DNA of 64,000 nucleotides from Halopseudomonas pachastrellae. Its GTDB lineage: Bacteria; Pseudomonadota; Gammaproteobacteria; Pseudomonadales; Pseudomonadaceae. Shown here piece after piece: positions 49,455-59,044 of this stretch. Below the pieces are notes generated by a model. It saw only the letters and a list, made by a program, of their open reading frames with translations. It had not been told where the DNA came from and did no database searches. The DNA lies in the NCBI RefSeq assembly GCF_900114765.1, contig NZ_FOUD01000012.1:1-64000 (forward strand), given 5' to 3'. Position 1 is the first letter of the stretch. Each line of letters starts with the position of its first letter. Position numbers and translations under genes: made by a program.

Positions 49455-50254
49455 GCAGCCTGCATCCGTTTTACCGCCCCCTCGGCAGCACCGGCCTGAG
49501 CTTGTCGCCGCTGGGGCTGGGCACTGTCAAGATTGGTCGCAATCAGGGCGTCAAATACCCCAGCGGCTTCGAGTTGCCGGATGACGCTGCTGTACGCAAC
49601 CTGCTGGCCCAGGCCCGCGAGCTGGGCATCAACCTGCTCGACACTGCACCGGCCTACGGCACCAGCGAGCAACGCCTGGGGCCGCTGCTCAAGGGGCAGC
49701 GCGAGCAATGGATCATTTGCAGCAAGGTTGGCGAGGAATTTAACGGCGGACAGTCGCACTTCGACTTTTCAGCCAAACACACACGCCAATCGGTCGAGCG
49801 CTCGCTGCAGCGCCTGGGCACGGACCGACTGGAGCTGGTGCTGGTGCATTCGGATGGCAATGACCTTGAGGTACTCGATCAGGAAGTCTACCCAACCCTC
49901 GCGCAGCTCAAGCAGGAAGGTCTGATTCTGGCCTACGGATTTTCCGGCAAGACCGTTGAGGGCGGCTTGCGCGCCCTGCAGCAGGGCGATTGCGCCATGG
50001 TCACCTACAACCTGCGCGAGCAGGCGGAGCGGCCGGTGCTGGACTTCGCGCTGCAACACAACAAAGGCATTCTGATCAAAAAGGCGCTGGCCAGCGGACA
50101 TCTGTGCCTGGACGGCGAAGACCCGGTACGCGCCGGCCTTGAGCTGGTACTCGGCCATCAAGGGGTCACCAGCGCCATCATCGGCACCATCAACCCGGCT
50201 CACCTGACGCAGAACGTCGAGGCAGCCGTTTCGGTACTCTCTCATATGGAGTAA
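49451..50254 (+). CDS. Aldo/keto reductase family protein
   Basis: This 267-residue TIM-barrel protein has GLGTVKIG near the start, LLDTAPAYGTSEQRLG (catalytic Asp and Tyr region), the SKVG Lys, LVHSDGND (His) and C-terminal AIIGTINPAHL. The Asp-Tyr-Lys-His set is consistent with NAD(P)H-dependent carbonyl reduction. The start ATG at 49451 overlaps the upstream stop by four bases. It is probably in one operon with the FAD protein and the following gene; the substrate is unknown. Confidence 0.85.
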   Translation: MSSLHPFYRPLGSTGLSLSPLGLGTVKIGRNQGVKYPSGFELPDDAAVRNLLAQARELGINLLDTAPAYGTSEQRLGPLLKGQREQWIICSKVGEEFNGGQSHFDFSAKHTRQSVERSLQRLGTDRLELVLVHSDGNDLEVLDQEVYPTLAQLKQEGLILAYGFSGKTVEGGLRALQQGDCAMVTYNLREQAERPVLDFALQHNKGILIKKALASGHLCLDGEDPVRAGLELVLGHQGVTSAIIGTINPAHLTQNVEAAVSVLSHME

Positions 50255-50257
50255 CGC

Positions 50258-51118
50258 ATGACCCAGATTGTCGCCCGCAAGAACCCCGTCGCCTTCAAGA
50301 CCCAGGCCATTTCGGTGGCCGCGAGCCCGGAGGTGTTGCGTTATGAGCCGGTCGGCAGTCCCTTGAGTTTTACCCAGATGCAGGAGCGCCGCCGCCCGCT
50401 GGAGGTGGATGATCCACATCGTTTTGAGGTCACGCTGGCCAATCTGGGCGTCTCCGTCGACCTGCACCTGCACTGGCAAGGTCGCGATTTTCATCTGCTG
50501 GTACGCCAGGACCGCCCGGACCGCGGCGATCGGGTACTCAAGCTGCTGTCGGGCTACGTGCCAGCCCACGAGCTGCGGGTACCGCTGCTCACGGTGATGA
50601 CGGAAATAGCCGAAGAGCTGCTGATAGAAAGCGAGGCAGGCTGGCTGCAGGGCCGCTATCAGGACACCTGGCTGCCCACCCCCTACGCCGACAGCCTGCC
50701 GCTGAACGATGAACATTACTTTGCCCTGGGCGCTCGCAGCGGCGCTGCCCGCCCGGTACTGTGCCGCGAGCTCAACCTGCTGGAGCGCCCGCACGCCTAC
50801 GTGCACCTGCCTACCAGCTCACTGCAGCTGATCTACAGCATGACGCTACAACTGCCGGAGAGCCTGCGCAGCCTGTCACTGCTGCACGCAGATGAGTATC
50901 TCGATGAGGATAGCGGCGAGCTGATCGCCCGCCTTGACACGCAGCGTCCTGAGCTGTTTCTGGCCGAGTACCGCGATGGCATGCCGACAGGGGAGCTGTT
51001 CTGCCTGCAGCAGGGCGAGCTGATTGCACAGCCAACCGAGGATCAACTGCTCAGTGAAGCCTTTGCCCCACGCCAGGGCTGGCTGGTCGCAGCGAGCAAC
51101 TGCCCGCTGCGCAGCTGA
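50258..51118 (+). CDS. Conserved protein of unknown function
   Basis: I do not recognise this 286-residue soluble protein. It begins 3 bases after the aldo/keto reductase stop and ends 2 bases before the convergent hldE stop, so it belongs to the three-gene operon with the FAD and aldo/keto proteins. A central helix TEIAEELLIESEAGW resembles the helix of a Nudix box (REUxEExGU) but lacks the Arg and the preceding glycine loop, so I would not call it Nudix. No signal peptide or membrane segment is seen. Confidence 0.6.
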   Translation: MTQIVARKNPVAFKTQAISVAASPEVLRYEPVGSPLSFTQMQERRRPLEVDDPHRFEVTLANLGVSVDLHLHWQGRDFHLLVRQDRPDRGDRVLKLLSGYVPAHELRVPLLTVMTEIAEELLIESEAGWLQGRYQDTWLPTPYADSLPLNDEHYFALGARSGAARPVLCRELNLLERPHAYVHLPTSSLQLIYSMTLQLPESLRSLSLLHADEYLDEDSGELIARLDTQRPELFLAEYRDGMPTGELFCLQQGELIAQPTEDQLLSEAFAPRQGWLVAASNCPLRS

Positions 51119-51120
51119 GA

Positions 51121-52551
51121 TCAATCGTCGCCGCGCTCGCGGATTTTTTCAACGATCGCGGTGGTGGAGCAACTTTCGACAAAGTTGAGCACCTTCACTT
51201 CGCCACCGTAAGCCTGCACGATCGGGCCACCGACCACCTGGTCGACACTGTAGTCGCCGCCCTTGACCAGCACATCCGGCTTGACCTGCTCCAGCAGACG
51301 CTCCGGAGTGTCTTCACTGAAGCTGATCACCCAGTCCACCGCGCCCAGACCGGCCAGCACCGTCATCCGTCGCTCAACGCTGTTGATCGGTCGACCCGGG
51401 CCTTTCAAGCGGGTTACCGAGGCGTCGTCGTTGATGGCGACGATCAGACGGTCGCCCTGGGCGCGCGCCTCCTCCAGATAACCCACGTGCCCGGCATGAA
51501 TGATGTCGAAGCAGCCATTGGTGAAGACAATCCGCTCGCCGTGGGCGCGCGCATCGTCAAGCGCCTGCAGCAGTTGCTCGACACCCAGTACACCGCGACC
51601 ACTACCCTGCTCCTGCTGCACTGCCCGGCGCAGTTCCGGCGCGCTGATAGCCGCCGTACCCAGCTTGCCAACCACGATGCTGGCAGCCAGATTGGCCAGC
51701 GCCACGGCCTGCGGCAGCGCCTCACCGGCAGCCAGTGCCGCCGCCAGGGTGGAGATGACGGTGTCACCGGCGCCGGTCACATCAAACACCTCGCGGGCGC
51801 GCGCCGGCAGATGCAGCGCACCCTCGCCCCTGCGCAACAACGTCATGCCCTGCTCGCTACGGGTTACCAGCAGCGCATCAAGCGACAGCTCATCAATCAG
51901 CTCCATACCCTTGTCGACCAGCGCCTGCTCGCTGTCACAGCGGCCAACCACCGCCTCAAACTCGGACAGGTTGGGCGTGATCAGGCTGGCGCCGCGATAG
52001 ATCGAAAAATCACTGCCCTTGGGGTCAGCCAGCACGGGGACGCCCTGCTCGCGGGCCAGGGCAATCAGCGCCTGGTGATTTAGCAAAGCGCCCTTGCCGT
52101 AGTCCGACAGGATCATCACCTTGACCTTGTCCAGCAGACCGCTAACCGATGCCAGCAGCGCCTCGGCATCAGTCTCGAAACGCTCTTCAAAATCCAGCCG
52201 GATCAGTTGCTGGTGGCGGCTCATAACCCGCAGCTTGGTGATGGTCGGCTGGCTTTCATGCTGCTGAAAATCGCAGTAAACCCCGGCGGCGTTCAGGCGC
52301 TGTTGCAGGCTGTGGGCCGCTTCGTCTTTGCCGGTTACACCGACCAGCCAGGCCGGCGCTCCGAGTGCAGCAATATTCAGCGCCACGTTGCCAGCACCAC
52401 CTGGACGATCCTCTATCTGATCGACCTTGACCACCGGCACAGGTGCTTCCGGCGAAATACGAGTGGTCGGCCCATGCCAGTAACGATCCAGCATCACGTC
52501 CCCCACCACCAGAACCGGCGCGGAATCAAATCGGGGCATGCTCAGTTTCAT
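51121..52551 (-). CDS. hldE: Bifunctional heptose-7-P kinase/heptose-1-P adenylyltransferase HldE
   Basis: This 476-residue two-domain enzyme makes ADP-D-glycero-beta-D-manno-heptose for the LPS core. The N-terminal ribokinase-like domain (about 1-320) shows [14 protein letters not shown] and [13 protein letters not shown]. The C-terminal nucleotidyltransferase domain has [17 protein letters not shown]. The ATG at 52551 (MKLSMPRFD) is the family start. It lies 48 bases downstream of msbA on the same strand. Confidence 0.97.
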   Translation of the reverse strand: MKLSMPRFDSAPVLVVGDVMLDRYWHGPTTRISPEAPVPVVKVDQIEDRPGGAGNVALNIAALGAPAWLVGVTGKDEAAHSLQQRLNAAGVYCDFQQHESQPTITKLRVMSRHQQLIRLDFEERFETDAEALLASVSGLLDKVKVMILSDYGKGALLNHQALIALAREQGVPVLADPKGSDFSIYRGASLITPNLSEFEAVVGRCDSEQALVDKGMELIDELSLDALLVTRSEQGMTLLRRGEGALHLPARAREVFDVTGAGDTVISTLAAALAAGEALPQAVALANLAASIVVGKLGTAAISAPELRRAVQQEQGSGRGVLGVEQLLQALDDARAHGERIVFTNGCFDIIHAGHVGYLEEARAQGDRLIVAINDDASVTRLKGPGRPINSVERRMTVLAGLGAVDWVISFSEDTPERLLEQVKPDVLVKGGDYSVDQVVGGPIVQAYGGEVKVLNFVESCSTTAIVEKIRERGDD

Positions 52552-52599
52552 TATTTCGCCTACCTGTTTCAGCAACGCGCGCCTCAGCGCGCGCAAAAA

Positions 52600-54387
52600 T
52601 TAGTGTTGTGCGTCACCGTCTTCCTCGAACTGCATGCTGTGCAGTCGAGCGTAGTAACCATTGAGCGCCAGCAATTCGCTGTGGGTGCCGCGCTCGACGA
52701 TCTGCCCCTGGTCCATAACCATGATCACGTCCGCCTTTTCGATGGTCGACAAACGGTGCGCAATCACCAGCGTGGTACGGCCCTGCATCACCCTGTCCAG
52801 CGCCGCCTGGATATGCCGCTCCGACTCGGTATCCAGCGCTGAGGTCGCCTCATCGAGAATCAGCAAAGGCGCATCCTTGAGCAGCGCGCGGGCAATAGCC
52901 AGACGCTGACGCTGACCACCGGACAGCAGCACGCCGTTCTCGCCAACCAGGGTGTCAAAGCCCTCGGGCAGCAGATCGATAAATTCCTTGGCGTAGGCCG
53001 CCTCGGCCGCCGCAACAATGGCGTCACGCGGGGCACCGGCCAGGTCACCGTAGGCGATGTTGTTGGCTACGGTGTCGTTGAACAGGGTCACATTCTGGCT
53101 GACCAGCGCAATCTGTTGGCGCAGGCTGCGCAGGGTAAAGTTCTGCAGGGGCGTGCCATCAAGCAGGATCTCGCCCTGCTCGTGCTGGTAGAAGCGCGGA
53201 ATCAGGTTGGCCAGCGTCGACTTGCCGCTACCCGAGCGACCAACCAGCGCAACCATCTGGCCCGGCTCAACACTGAAGCTCACATCATTTAGCACGCGCT
53301 TGCTGGTGCCGGGGTAGCAGAAGGTCAGGTGACTCACCTCAAGACGTCCGCCAACCCGGGCGCTTTCCAAGGTGCCGGTGTCATTCTCAGGGGCTTCATC
53401 CAGCTGCTCGAACACACTCTCGGCAGCGGCAATACCCTTCTGAATATTGGCGCTGACCTCAGACAACTGACGGATCGGTTTGGGCAACAGACCCGCAGCC
53501 GTGATGTAGGCCACCAGGTCACCGGCGGTCGCATCGCCGCGCAGAAACAGCACCAGGAACATCACGATCGCCATGGCGCTGTAGGTCACCAGTTGCAGTG
53601 AGGGGGTGAACACCGCACCGGTGCGCACCATCTTCAAGCCGCGCTGACGATTTTCAGTGCTGGCCTTGAGGAAGCGATCAGACTCGTAACGCTCCCCGCC
53701 GAAACTACGCACTACCCGAAAACCGGAAATAGTCTCGGACGTGACATGGGTAACATCGCCCATGGCGGTTTGAATCTTCTTGCTTTGCTTGCGAAACTTC
53801 TTGCTTGCGCTGGTCACCATCAGACCGATCACCGGCAGAATCGCAATCAGCACCAGCGTCAGCATCCAGTTCATCCACAGCAGATAGGCGAACAGGAAGA
53901 TCACCGTCATGCCCTCACGGAACACCACCTTGATCGCGTCGGTAGCCGCGCCGGTGACCATGGTGACGTTGAAGGTAATGCGCGATACCAAGTGACCCGA
54001 GTTGTGCAAATCAAAATAGCGATTGGGCAGGGTGAGCAGGTTGTTGAATAGCGCGGTACGCAGGTCGTGCACCACGCCAAGGGAGACCTTGGCAATAAAG
54101 TAGTTACCCAGGTACGAGCCGACGCCTTGATAGAAGGCAATGGCAATGATGAAGGCCGGAAAGCCCCAGATCAGCGGAACGCCAAAGAACAGGGCGTTTT
54201 CTCCACTCTGCAAACCGTCGACAAAGTACTTGAGCATCCACGCCATCGCAGGCTGCGCCGACGCAAAAATGGCAAAGCCGATGATGCTGATGGCAAAGGC
54301 TTTCCAGTAGGGTTTCACATAGGTCAGAAGACGCAGGTAGATGCGCGCGCTTGAGCGGGCGAAGCTTTCTTTGGGCGTATCAGTCAT
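52600..54387 (-). CDS. msbA: Lipid A export ABC transporter MsbA
   Basis: This 595-residue half-transporter flips lipid A-core across the inner membrane. It has six transmembrane helices (about 20-310) and then an ABC domain with Walker A GRSGSGKST, signature LSGGQRQR, Walker B LLILDEATS and the switch His in IAHRLST. The ATG at 54387 (MTDTPKES) has GAAGG upstream. It is followed by hldE, giving an LPS-assembly pair. Confidence 0.96.
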   Translation of the reverse strand: MTDTPKESFARSSARIYLRLLTYVKPYWKAFAISIIGFAIFASAQPAMAWMLKYFVDGLQSGENALFFGVPLIWGFPAFIIAIAFYQGVGSYLGNYFIAKVSLGVVHDLRTALFNNLLTLPNRYFDLHNSGHLVSRITFNVTMVTGAATDAIKVVFREGMTVIFLFAYLLWMNWMLTLVLIAILPVIGLMVTSASKKFRKQSKKIQTAMGDVTHVTSETISGFRVVRSFGGERYESDRFLKASTENRQRGLKMVRTGAVFTPSLQLVTYSAMAIVMFLVLFLRGDATAGDLVAYITAAGLLPKPIRQLSEVSANIQKGIAAAESVFEQLDEAPENDTGTLESARVGGRLEVSHLTFCYPGTSKRVLNDVSFSVEPGQMVALVGRSGSGKSTLANLIPRFYQHEQGEILLDGTPLQNFTLRSLRQQIALVSQNVTLFNDTVANNIAYGDLAGAPRDAIVAAAEAAYAKEFIDLLPEGFDTLVGENGVLLSGGQRQRLAIARALLKDAPLLILDEATSALDTESERHIQAALDRVMQGRTTLVIAHRLSTIEKADVIMVMDQGQIVERGTHSELLALNGYYARLHSMQFEEDGDAQH

Positions 54388-54497
54388 GGGGCCTTCAAAG
54401 CTGAGACAGTAGCGTTGAAGTCTAACACAAGCGCCCGCCGCCACAGCCCGCCGGCGCAAAGTAGGATAAACTGCGCCTTTTGCCTCGGACTGCCTTG

Positions 54498-55097
54498 ATG
54501 CAACGCCTCAGCGACTCGCAATTTCAACAATGGCGCGCAGACGCCAACGTTCTGGAACAGGACCACCACGGAGAGAAGGTGCTGCTGCTGGCCGACGGCA
54601 CCATGCTCAAGCTGTTTCGCCGTAAAAGCTGGTTCTCCAAGACGGTGTTCTTTCCGCCGGCGCAGCGCTTCGCCGACAACGCCGCCGCGCTGCGCAAGCT
54701 GGACATCCCCTGTCCGCAAGTGATCAACACCTACAAGCTGCTCAACCCCTACCGCAGCGTGGTGCACTACCACCCGCTGGCCGGCGAAACCCTGCGCGGC
54801 CTGCTCAACGCCGAGCAGTCGCTGGAGCAACTGGAGCTGTTTGCGAAGCTGGCCGAATTTATCACCAGCCTGCACGACAAGGGCGTCTACTTTCGCTCGC
54901 TGCATCTGGGTAATATCGTGCTGACGCCCGATGGCCAGCTTGGTCTGATCGACATCTCCGACCTGCGCTGCCTGGGGCGACCACTGTCACGCGGCATGCG
55001 CAACCGCAACTATCGGCATTTGCTGCGCTACGAACAGGACTGGGCTATGACCCCCAACAAAATACTGCAGCTATTCCAACCATCGCCAAGAAAATAA
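54498..55097 (+). CDS. Small LPS-kinase-like protein with altered catalytic loop
   Basis: This 199-residue protein has the fold pattern of the LPS core kinase/InaA group: a catalytic-loop-like FRSLHLGNIVL and a metal-binding-like LIDISDLRCLG near 150-165. In active kinases the loop reads DLHxxN; here the Asp position is Ser, so activity is doubtful, though such forms seem common in pseudomonads annotated as toluene-tolerance proteins. The ATG at 54498 is chosen over a TTG at 54480. It is divergent from msbA, which fits a role in LPS. Confidence 0.65.
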   Translation: MQRLSDSQFQQWRADANVLEQDHHGEKVLLLADGTMLKLFRRKSWFSKTVFFPPAQRFADNAAALRKLDIPCPQVINTYKLLNPYRSVVHYHPLAGETLRGLLNAEQSLEQLELFAKLAEFITSLHDKGVYFRSLHLGNIVLTPDGQLGLIDISDLRCLGRPLSRGMRNRNYRHLLRYEQDWAMTPNKILQLFQPSPRK

Positions 55098-55172
55098 CGC
55101 AAAGCCAAATAGCGAGCCAACCTGACTAAGCCCCACAGCACTCCAGCAGTGACAGCGAGGAACAATAAGACG

Positions 55173-55847
55173 ATGGGAATTATTGCAAGGATAAAACGAG
55201 ACGGTTTCAGGCGCACAGCTGTGCACCGCCTGCTAAAAAAACACGGTCAGCTTAGGGCATTTATATTTAGAGCGTTACTCTCTGAAAACAAACCCATCTT
55301 GGACAGCGCCAAGATCGTTCAGCCTACCCAGTTTTCAGGCAAAGGTCGTATTACAATAAGCAAGGCGCGCCTTGGATTCTTCCCGTCACCCGGCTTTCTC
55401 AGCGGAAGTGGTTATCTGGAAGCGCGAGCAGAAAACGCAATAATCGAAATCGCCGAATCGACGACGATCAACAATGGATTTACGATCATCGCGGACAAAA
55501 GCTCGATTCACATCGGCAAGCGCTGCCTGATCGGACCGGATTTTTTTGCAGCAGACTCAGATTTTCACGGCATGAGCGTAGAAGATAGAACCAGTGGAAA
55601 CTATGACTGCAAACCAGTGAAAATCGGAGATGACGTTTTCATTGGGCAAGGCGTCAAGGTTATGAAGGGCGTCCATATCGGCCAAGGCGCCGTTATCGGT
55701 AGCGGAAGCGTTGTGGTTACTGATATTGAGCCCTTCACCATAAATGCAGGCGTTCCTGCCAAAAAGCTGCGCAGTCTGCCCAGGCCACAAGATAACCCAG
55801 CCGAAGCCACATCCTCCCATCAAAACACGGAAGCAGCGCAACTTTAA
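55173..55847 (+). CDS. Hexapeptide-repeat acyltransferase
   Basis: This 224-residue protein has a basic N-terminus (about 1-40) and a left-handed beta-helix made of hexapeptide repeats, ending IGDDVFIGQGVKVMKGVHIGQGAVIGSGSVV and the family closing motif NAGVPAKKLR. Such enzymes O-acetylate sugars in polysaccharides. The acceptor is unknown. The start is ATG at 55173 with a distant AGGA; a GTG at 55149 is possible. Its codons are more AT-rich than the genes upstream, marking entry into the surface-polysaccharide region. Confidence 0.8.
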   Translation: MGIIARIKRDGFRRTAVHRLLKKHGQLRAFIFRALLSENKPILDSAKIVQPTQFSGKGRITISKARLGFFPSPGFLSGSGYLEARAENAIIEIAESTTINNGFTIIADKSSIHIGKRCLIGPDFFAADSDFHGMSVEDRTSGNYDCKPVKIGDDVFIGQGVKVMKGVHIGQGAVIGSGSVVVTDIEPFTINAGVPAKKLRSLPRPQDNPAEATSSHQNTEAAQL

Positions 55848-55895
55848 GCTGGCCAGCGCGCCCAACCTCCCCAAGACTGCAGAAGATTGAAAAAG

Positions 55896-56963
55896 ATGAA
55901 AATATTGATCACAGGCGGCGCAGGTTTCATAGGCTCGGCGCTAATCCGCCACACCATAAAAAATTCGGACCATCAGGTAATCAATGTAGACAGCTTAACC
56001 TATGCGGGGAATCTAGACTCCCTTGCCAGCATAGAGGCGGATCCGCGCTACACATTCGAACAAGCAGATATCTGCGACGCAGAAGCTATCAAGGACATCC
56101 TCGACAAGCACGCACCCAGCGCGATCATGCACCTGGCAGCCGAATCACACGTAGACCGATCAATAGATGCTCCTGGTCAGTTTATTCAAACCAACATCGT
56201 TGGCACCTACACGCTCCTTCATGCAGCCAGGCAATACTGGAGCGCCTTATGCCCTGAAGCGCGTTCAGTATTCCGCTTCCACCACATATCTACGGACGAA
56301 GTGTATGGCGACCTAGAGCGCCCAGAGGACCTGTTCACCGAAACCACGCCCTATGCTCCAAGCTCGCCTTACTCCGCATCAAAAGCTAGCTCAGATCACT
56401 TGGTGCGCGCGTGGAGTCGCACCTATGGCTTGCCTATTTTGATTACAAACTGCTCGAACAATTACGGCCCTTACCATTTTCCCGAAAAGCTAATTCCCCA
56501 TATGATCCTCAGCGCCCTTGCCGGTAAACAACTGCCGGTCTATGGCGATGGGTCTCAGGTCAGGGATTGGCTTTATGTTGATGATCATGCGCGCGCTCTG
56601 CTTGAGGTGTTAACCGAGGGCAAGCCTGGAGAGACCTACAACATCGGCGGAAATAACGAGAAACGAAATCTTGAGGTCGTCGAAACTATTTGCGATCTAC
56701 TTGATCAGCTCGCCCCAACTGAACGCTCACCTGCATTGACCTCTTACAGGGAGCTGATAACTTTCGTGGAGGATCGTCCAGGGCATGACAAACGGTACGC
56801 CATCGATGCAGGAAAAATCCACCAAGAGCTAGGCTGGGAACCAATAGAAACGTTCGAGTCGGGGATACGGAAAACAGTAGAATGGTACCTAGAAAACCGC
56901 TCTTGGTGGCAACGCGTCATCAGCGGCGACTACCGCCTAACAAGACTCGGAGAATCCAAATGA
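55896..56963 (+). CDS. rfbB: dTDP-glucose 4,6-dehydratase
   Basis: This 355-residue SDR enzyme converts dTDP-glucose to dTDP-4-keto-6-deoxyglucose. The NAD-binding motif GGAGFIGS, the STDEVYG motif and the catalytic YSASK are present. The ATG at 55896 is preferred over an in-frame TTG at 55887. The stop overlaps the rfbA start by four bases. It supplies the intermediate for the ketoisomerase encoded two genes downstream. Confidence 0.96.
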   Translation: MKILITGGAGFIGSALIRHTIKNSDHQVINVDSLTYAGNLDSLASIEADPRYTFEQADICDAEAIKDILDKHAPSAIMHLAAESHVDRSIDAPGQFIQTNIVGTYTLLHAARQYWSALCPEARSVFRFHHISTDEVYGDLERPEDLFTETTPYAPSSPYSASKASSDHLVRAWSRTYGLPILITNCSNNYGPYHFPEKLIPHMILSALAGKQLPVYGDGSQVRDWLYVDDHARALLEVLTEGKPGETYNIGGNNEKRNLEVVETICDLLDQLAPTERSPALTSYRELITFVEDRPGHDKRYAIDAGKIHQELGWEPIETFESGIRKTVEWYLENRSWWQRVISGDYRLTRLGESK

Positions 56964-57832
56964 AAGGCATCATTCTGGCCGGCGGATCCGGCACTCGTTT
57001 GTACCCGATCACCAAAGGTGTATCCAAGCAGCTGTTGCCGATTTACGATAAACCGATGGTCTATTACCCGTTGTCAGTTCTCATGCTGGCTGGCATCCGT
57101 GACATTCTGATCATCTCCACCCCGGAAGACCTTCCGAACTTTGAGAAGCTCCTTGGTAATGGTAATAACTTTGGAGTAAGCCTCAGTTATGCGGAGCAAC
57201 CAAGCCCCGACGGGCTAGCCCAGGCTTTCATCATTGGTGAAAGCTTTATTGATAATGACAGCGTGTGCCTGGTGCTCGGCGATAACATTTTTTACGGCCA
57301 GGGCTTCTCGCCGAAGCTACAACAGGCGGCAGCTCGTATAACTGGTGCCACCGTATTCGGGTATCAGGTCAGAGACCCAGAACGGTTCGGCGTCGTTGCA
57401 TTTGATGAAAACAACAAAGCTATCTCCATCGAAGAAAAGCCCGAACACCCCAAGTCAAATTTTGCAGTAACCGGGCTCTACTTTTACGACAACGACGTAG
57501 TAAAAATCGCCAAGCAGGTCAAACCGTCGCACAGGGGCGAGTTGGAAATCACCAGTATCAATCAGGCGTACCTGGAGCGCGGCGATCTGAGTGTAGAGCT
57601 TCTTGGGCGTGGTTTTGCCTGGCTGGATACCGGGACTCACGAGAGCTTGCTGGAAGCTGGTAGCTTTGTACAAACCATTGAGCATCGCCAAGGTTTGAAA
57701 GTCGCTTGCCTGGAAGAGATTTCCTTCAACAATGGCTGGCTGACAAGGGAACAGCTGAAAGACCAGGGGCAAGCTCTAAGCAAGAATGAGTATGGGCAGT
57801 ATTTGCTAAGACTCGCTGGAGAAGGCATATGA
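56960..57832 (+). CDS. rfbA: Glucose-1-phosphate thymidylyltransferase
   Basis: This 290-residue enzyme makes dTDP-glucose from glucose 1-phosphate and dTTP. The nucleotide-binding signature [11 protein letters not shown] and the later LGDNIFYG and [20 protein letters not shown] motifs match RmlA. It is translationally coupled to rfbB (ATGA) and to the ketoisomerase gene by a further four-base overlap. Its base composition is closer to the core genome than that of its downstream neighbours. Confidence 0.97.
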   Translation: MKGIILAGGSGTRLYPITKGVSKQLLPIYDKPMVYYPLSVLMLAGIRDILIISTPEDLPNFEKLLGNGNNFGVSLSYAEQPSPDGLAQAFIIGESFIDNDSVCLVLGDNIFYGQGFSPKLQQAAARITGATVFGYQVRDPERFGVVAFDENNKAISIEEKPEHPKSNFAVTGLYFYDNDVVKIAKQVKPSHRGELEITSINQAYLERGDLSVELLGRGFAWLDTGTHESLLEAGSFVQTIEHRQGLKVACLEEISFNNGWLTREQLKDQGQALSKNEYGQYLLRLAGEGI

Positions 57833-58218
57833 GTATTGCTGAACACCGTGTTCTAGGTGATCACCGGGGACAACTGATTGCGATTGAAGGCGGGCGTGAT
57901 GTCCCCTTTGAGATAAAACGAGTTTTCTACATTTACGGGACTCAGCCCAATACGCCTCGTGGTCAGCACGCTCATCACAAGACTCGCCAATACTTAATCG
58001 CCGTAAACGGTTCCTGCAATGTCACCCTAGATGACGGCAAGCAGCGCATCACTTACAGTCTAAATAAACCGAATATAGGCTTACTACAAGAGCCTCTCGT
58101 ATGGGGAGACTTGCATGATTTCTCCCCTGATTGCGTGCTAGTTGTCCTCGCAAGCGAACACTATGAAGAAGGTGATTATATCCGCGACTATGCACACTTT
58201 CAGGAGATATTAAAATGA
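57829..58218 (+). CDS. fdtA: dTDP-4-oxo-6-deoxyglucose 3,4-ketoisomerase (FdtA/QdtA type)
   Basis: This 129-residue cupin of the WxcM-like group moves the keto group from C4 to C3, giving dTDP-3-keto-6-deoxyhexose. [16 protein letters not shown] carries the conserved histidines, and [19 protein letters not shown] is the second cupin half. FdtA (galacto product, leading to Fuc3NAc) and QdtA (gluco product, leading to Qui3NAc) cannot be told apart safely by eye, so the symbol is provisional. It is coupled to both neighbours by 4-base overlaps. Confidence 0.85.
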   Translation: MSIAEHRVLGDHRGQLIAIEGGRDVPFEIKRVFYIYGTQPNTPRGQHAHHKTRQYLIAVNGSCNVTLDDGKQRITYSLNKPNIGLLQEPLVWGDLHDFSPDCVLVVLASEHYEEGDYIRDYAHFQEILK

Positions 58219-58958
58219 CCTCACACCCAACAGCTTTAATATCATCAAAAGCTAAAATTGGTAAAAATGTTACCATTGGGGCGTACAGTATTATTCATGA
58301 CAACGTGGAAATAGGCGAAAACACGACTATCGGACCTTATTGCGAGCTGGGCGTAACCAATCATCTTTCTGAAGGTAAAAAACTTATCATCGGCGCCAAC
58401 TCACACATCCGTTCCAGATGCACTTTCTATGAAGGATCCAAGTTTGGTGAAAAACTTATCACTGGACACAGCGTTACTGTGCGAGAAAAGACAAACGCAG
58501 GAAATAACTTTCAGATTGGCACGCTCAGCGACATTCAAGGACATTGCACCATAGGAGACTATGTAAGAACTCACAGCAATGTCCATATTGGTCAGCACAG
58601 TAGCATAGGAAGCTTCGTCTGGATATTCCCTTATGTTGTCCTGACAAACGACCCACACCCGCCTAGTGAGATTATGCAAGGTGTAACGATCATGGATTTC
58701 GCAGTCATAGCTACTATGTCCGTCATCCTACCAGGCGCAACAATATCGGAAGGAGTTTTCATCGGAGCACAAAGCTGTGTCGGCGGCAAAACAGAAGCAG
58801 ATAGCTTTTACGCTGGATCACCGGCAAAAAAAATCGGACCGACATCAAAAATAAAACTGAAAGACGGAACAGGCAACCCCGCTTACCCATGGAGAACTCA
58901 TTTTAAACGTGGTTACCCAGCAGAGATAGTTGAGCAGTGGAACAAAAGCCAGTTTTAA
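58215..58958 (+). CDS. fdtC: dTDP-3-amino-3,6-dideoxyhexose N-acetyltransferase-like protein
   Basis: This 247-residue protein is built of many hexapeptide repeats (IGKNVTIGAYSIIHDNVEIG and onward), closing with AGSPAKKIG. From its place between the ketoisomerase and the aminotransferase it most likely acetylates the 3-amino group (FdtC/QdtC role), but the sequence alone only shows an acyltransferase, so the symbol is provisional. It is among the more AT-rich genes here. Confidence 0.7.
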   Translation: MTSHPTALISSKAKIGKNVTIGAYSIIHDNVEIGENTTIGPYCELGVTNHLSEGKKLIIGANSHIRSRCTFYEGSKFGEKLITGHSVTVREKTNAGNNFQIGTLSDIQGHCTIGDYVRTHSNVHIGQHSSIGSFVWIFPYVVLTNDPHPPSEIMQGVTIMDFAVIATMSVILPGATISEGVFIGAQSCVGGKTEADSFYAGSPAKKIGPTSKIKLKDGTGNPAYPWRTHFKRGYPAEIVEQWNKSQF

Positions 58959-59044
58959 ACCGATAGCTCTATCCGACTTGCAGAAAAGCTGTTTTTTCAT
59001 AGCAGTACCTTTTATCCAATAGCCCTGATACCGCGAGCAAATAA

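Noticed and set aside
50258..51118. Calling the unknown protein a Nudix hydrolase
   Set aside because: Only the helix half resembles the box; the glycine, the first Glu and the Arg of the motif are missing.
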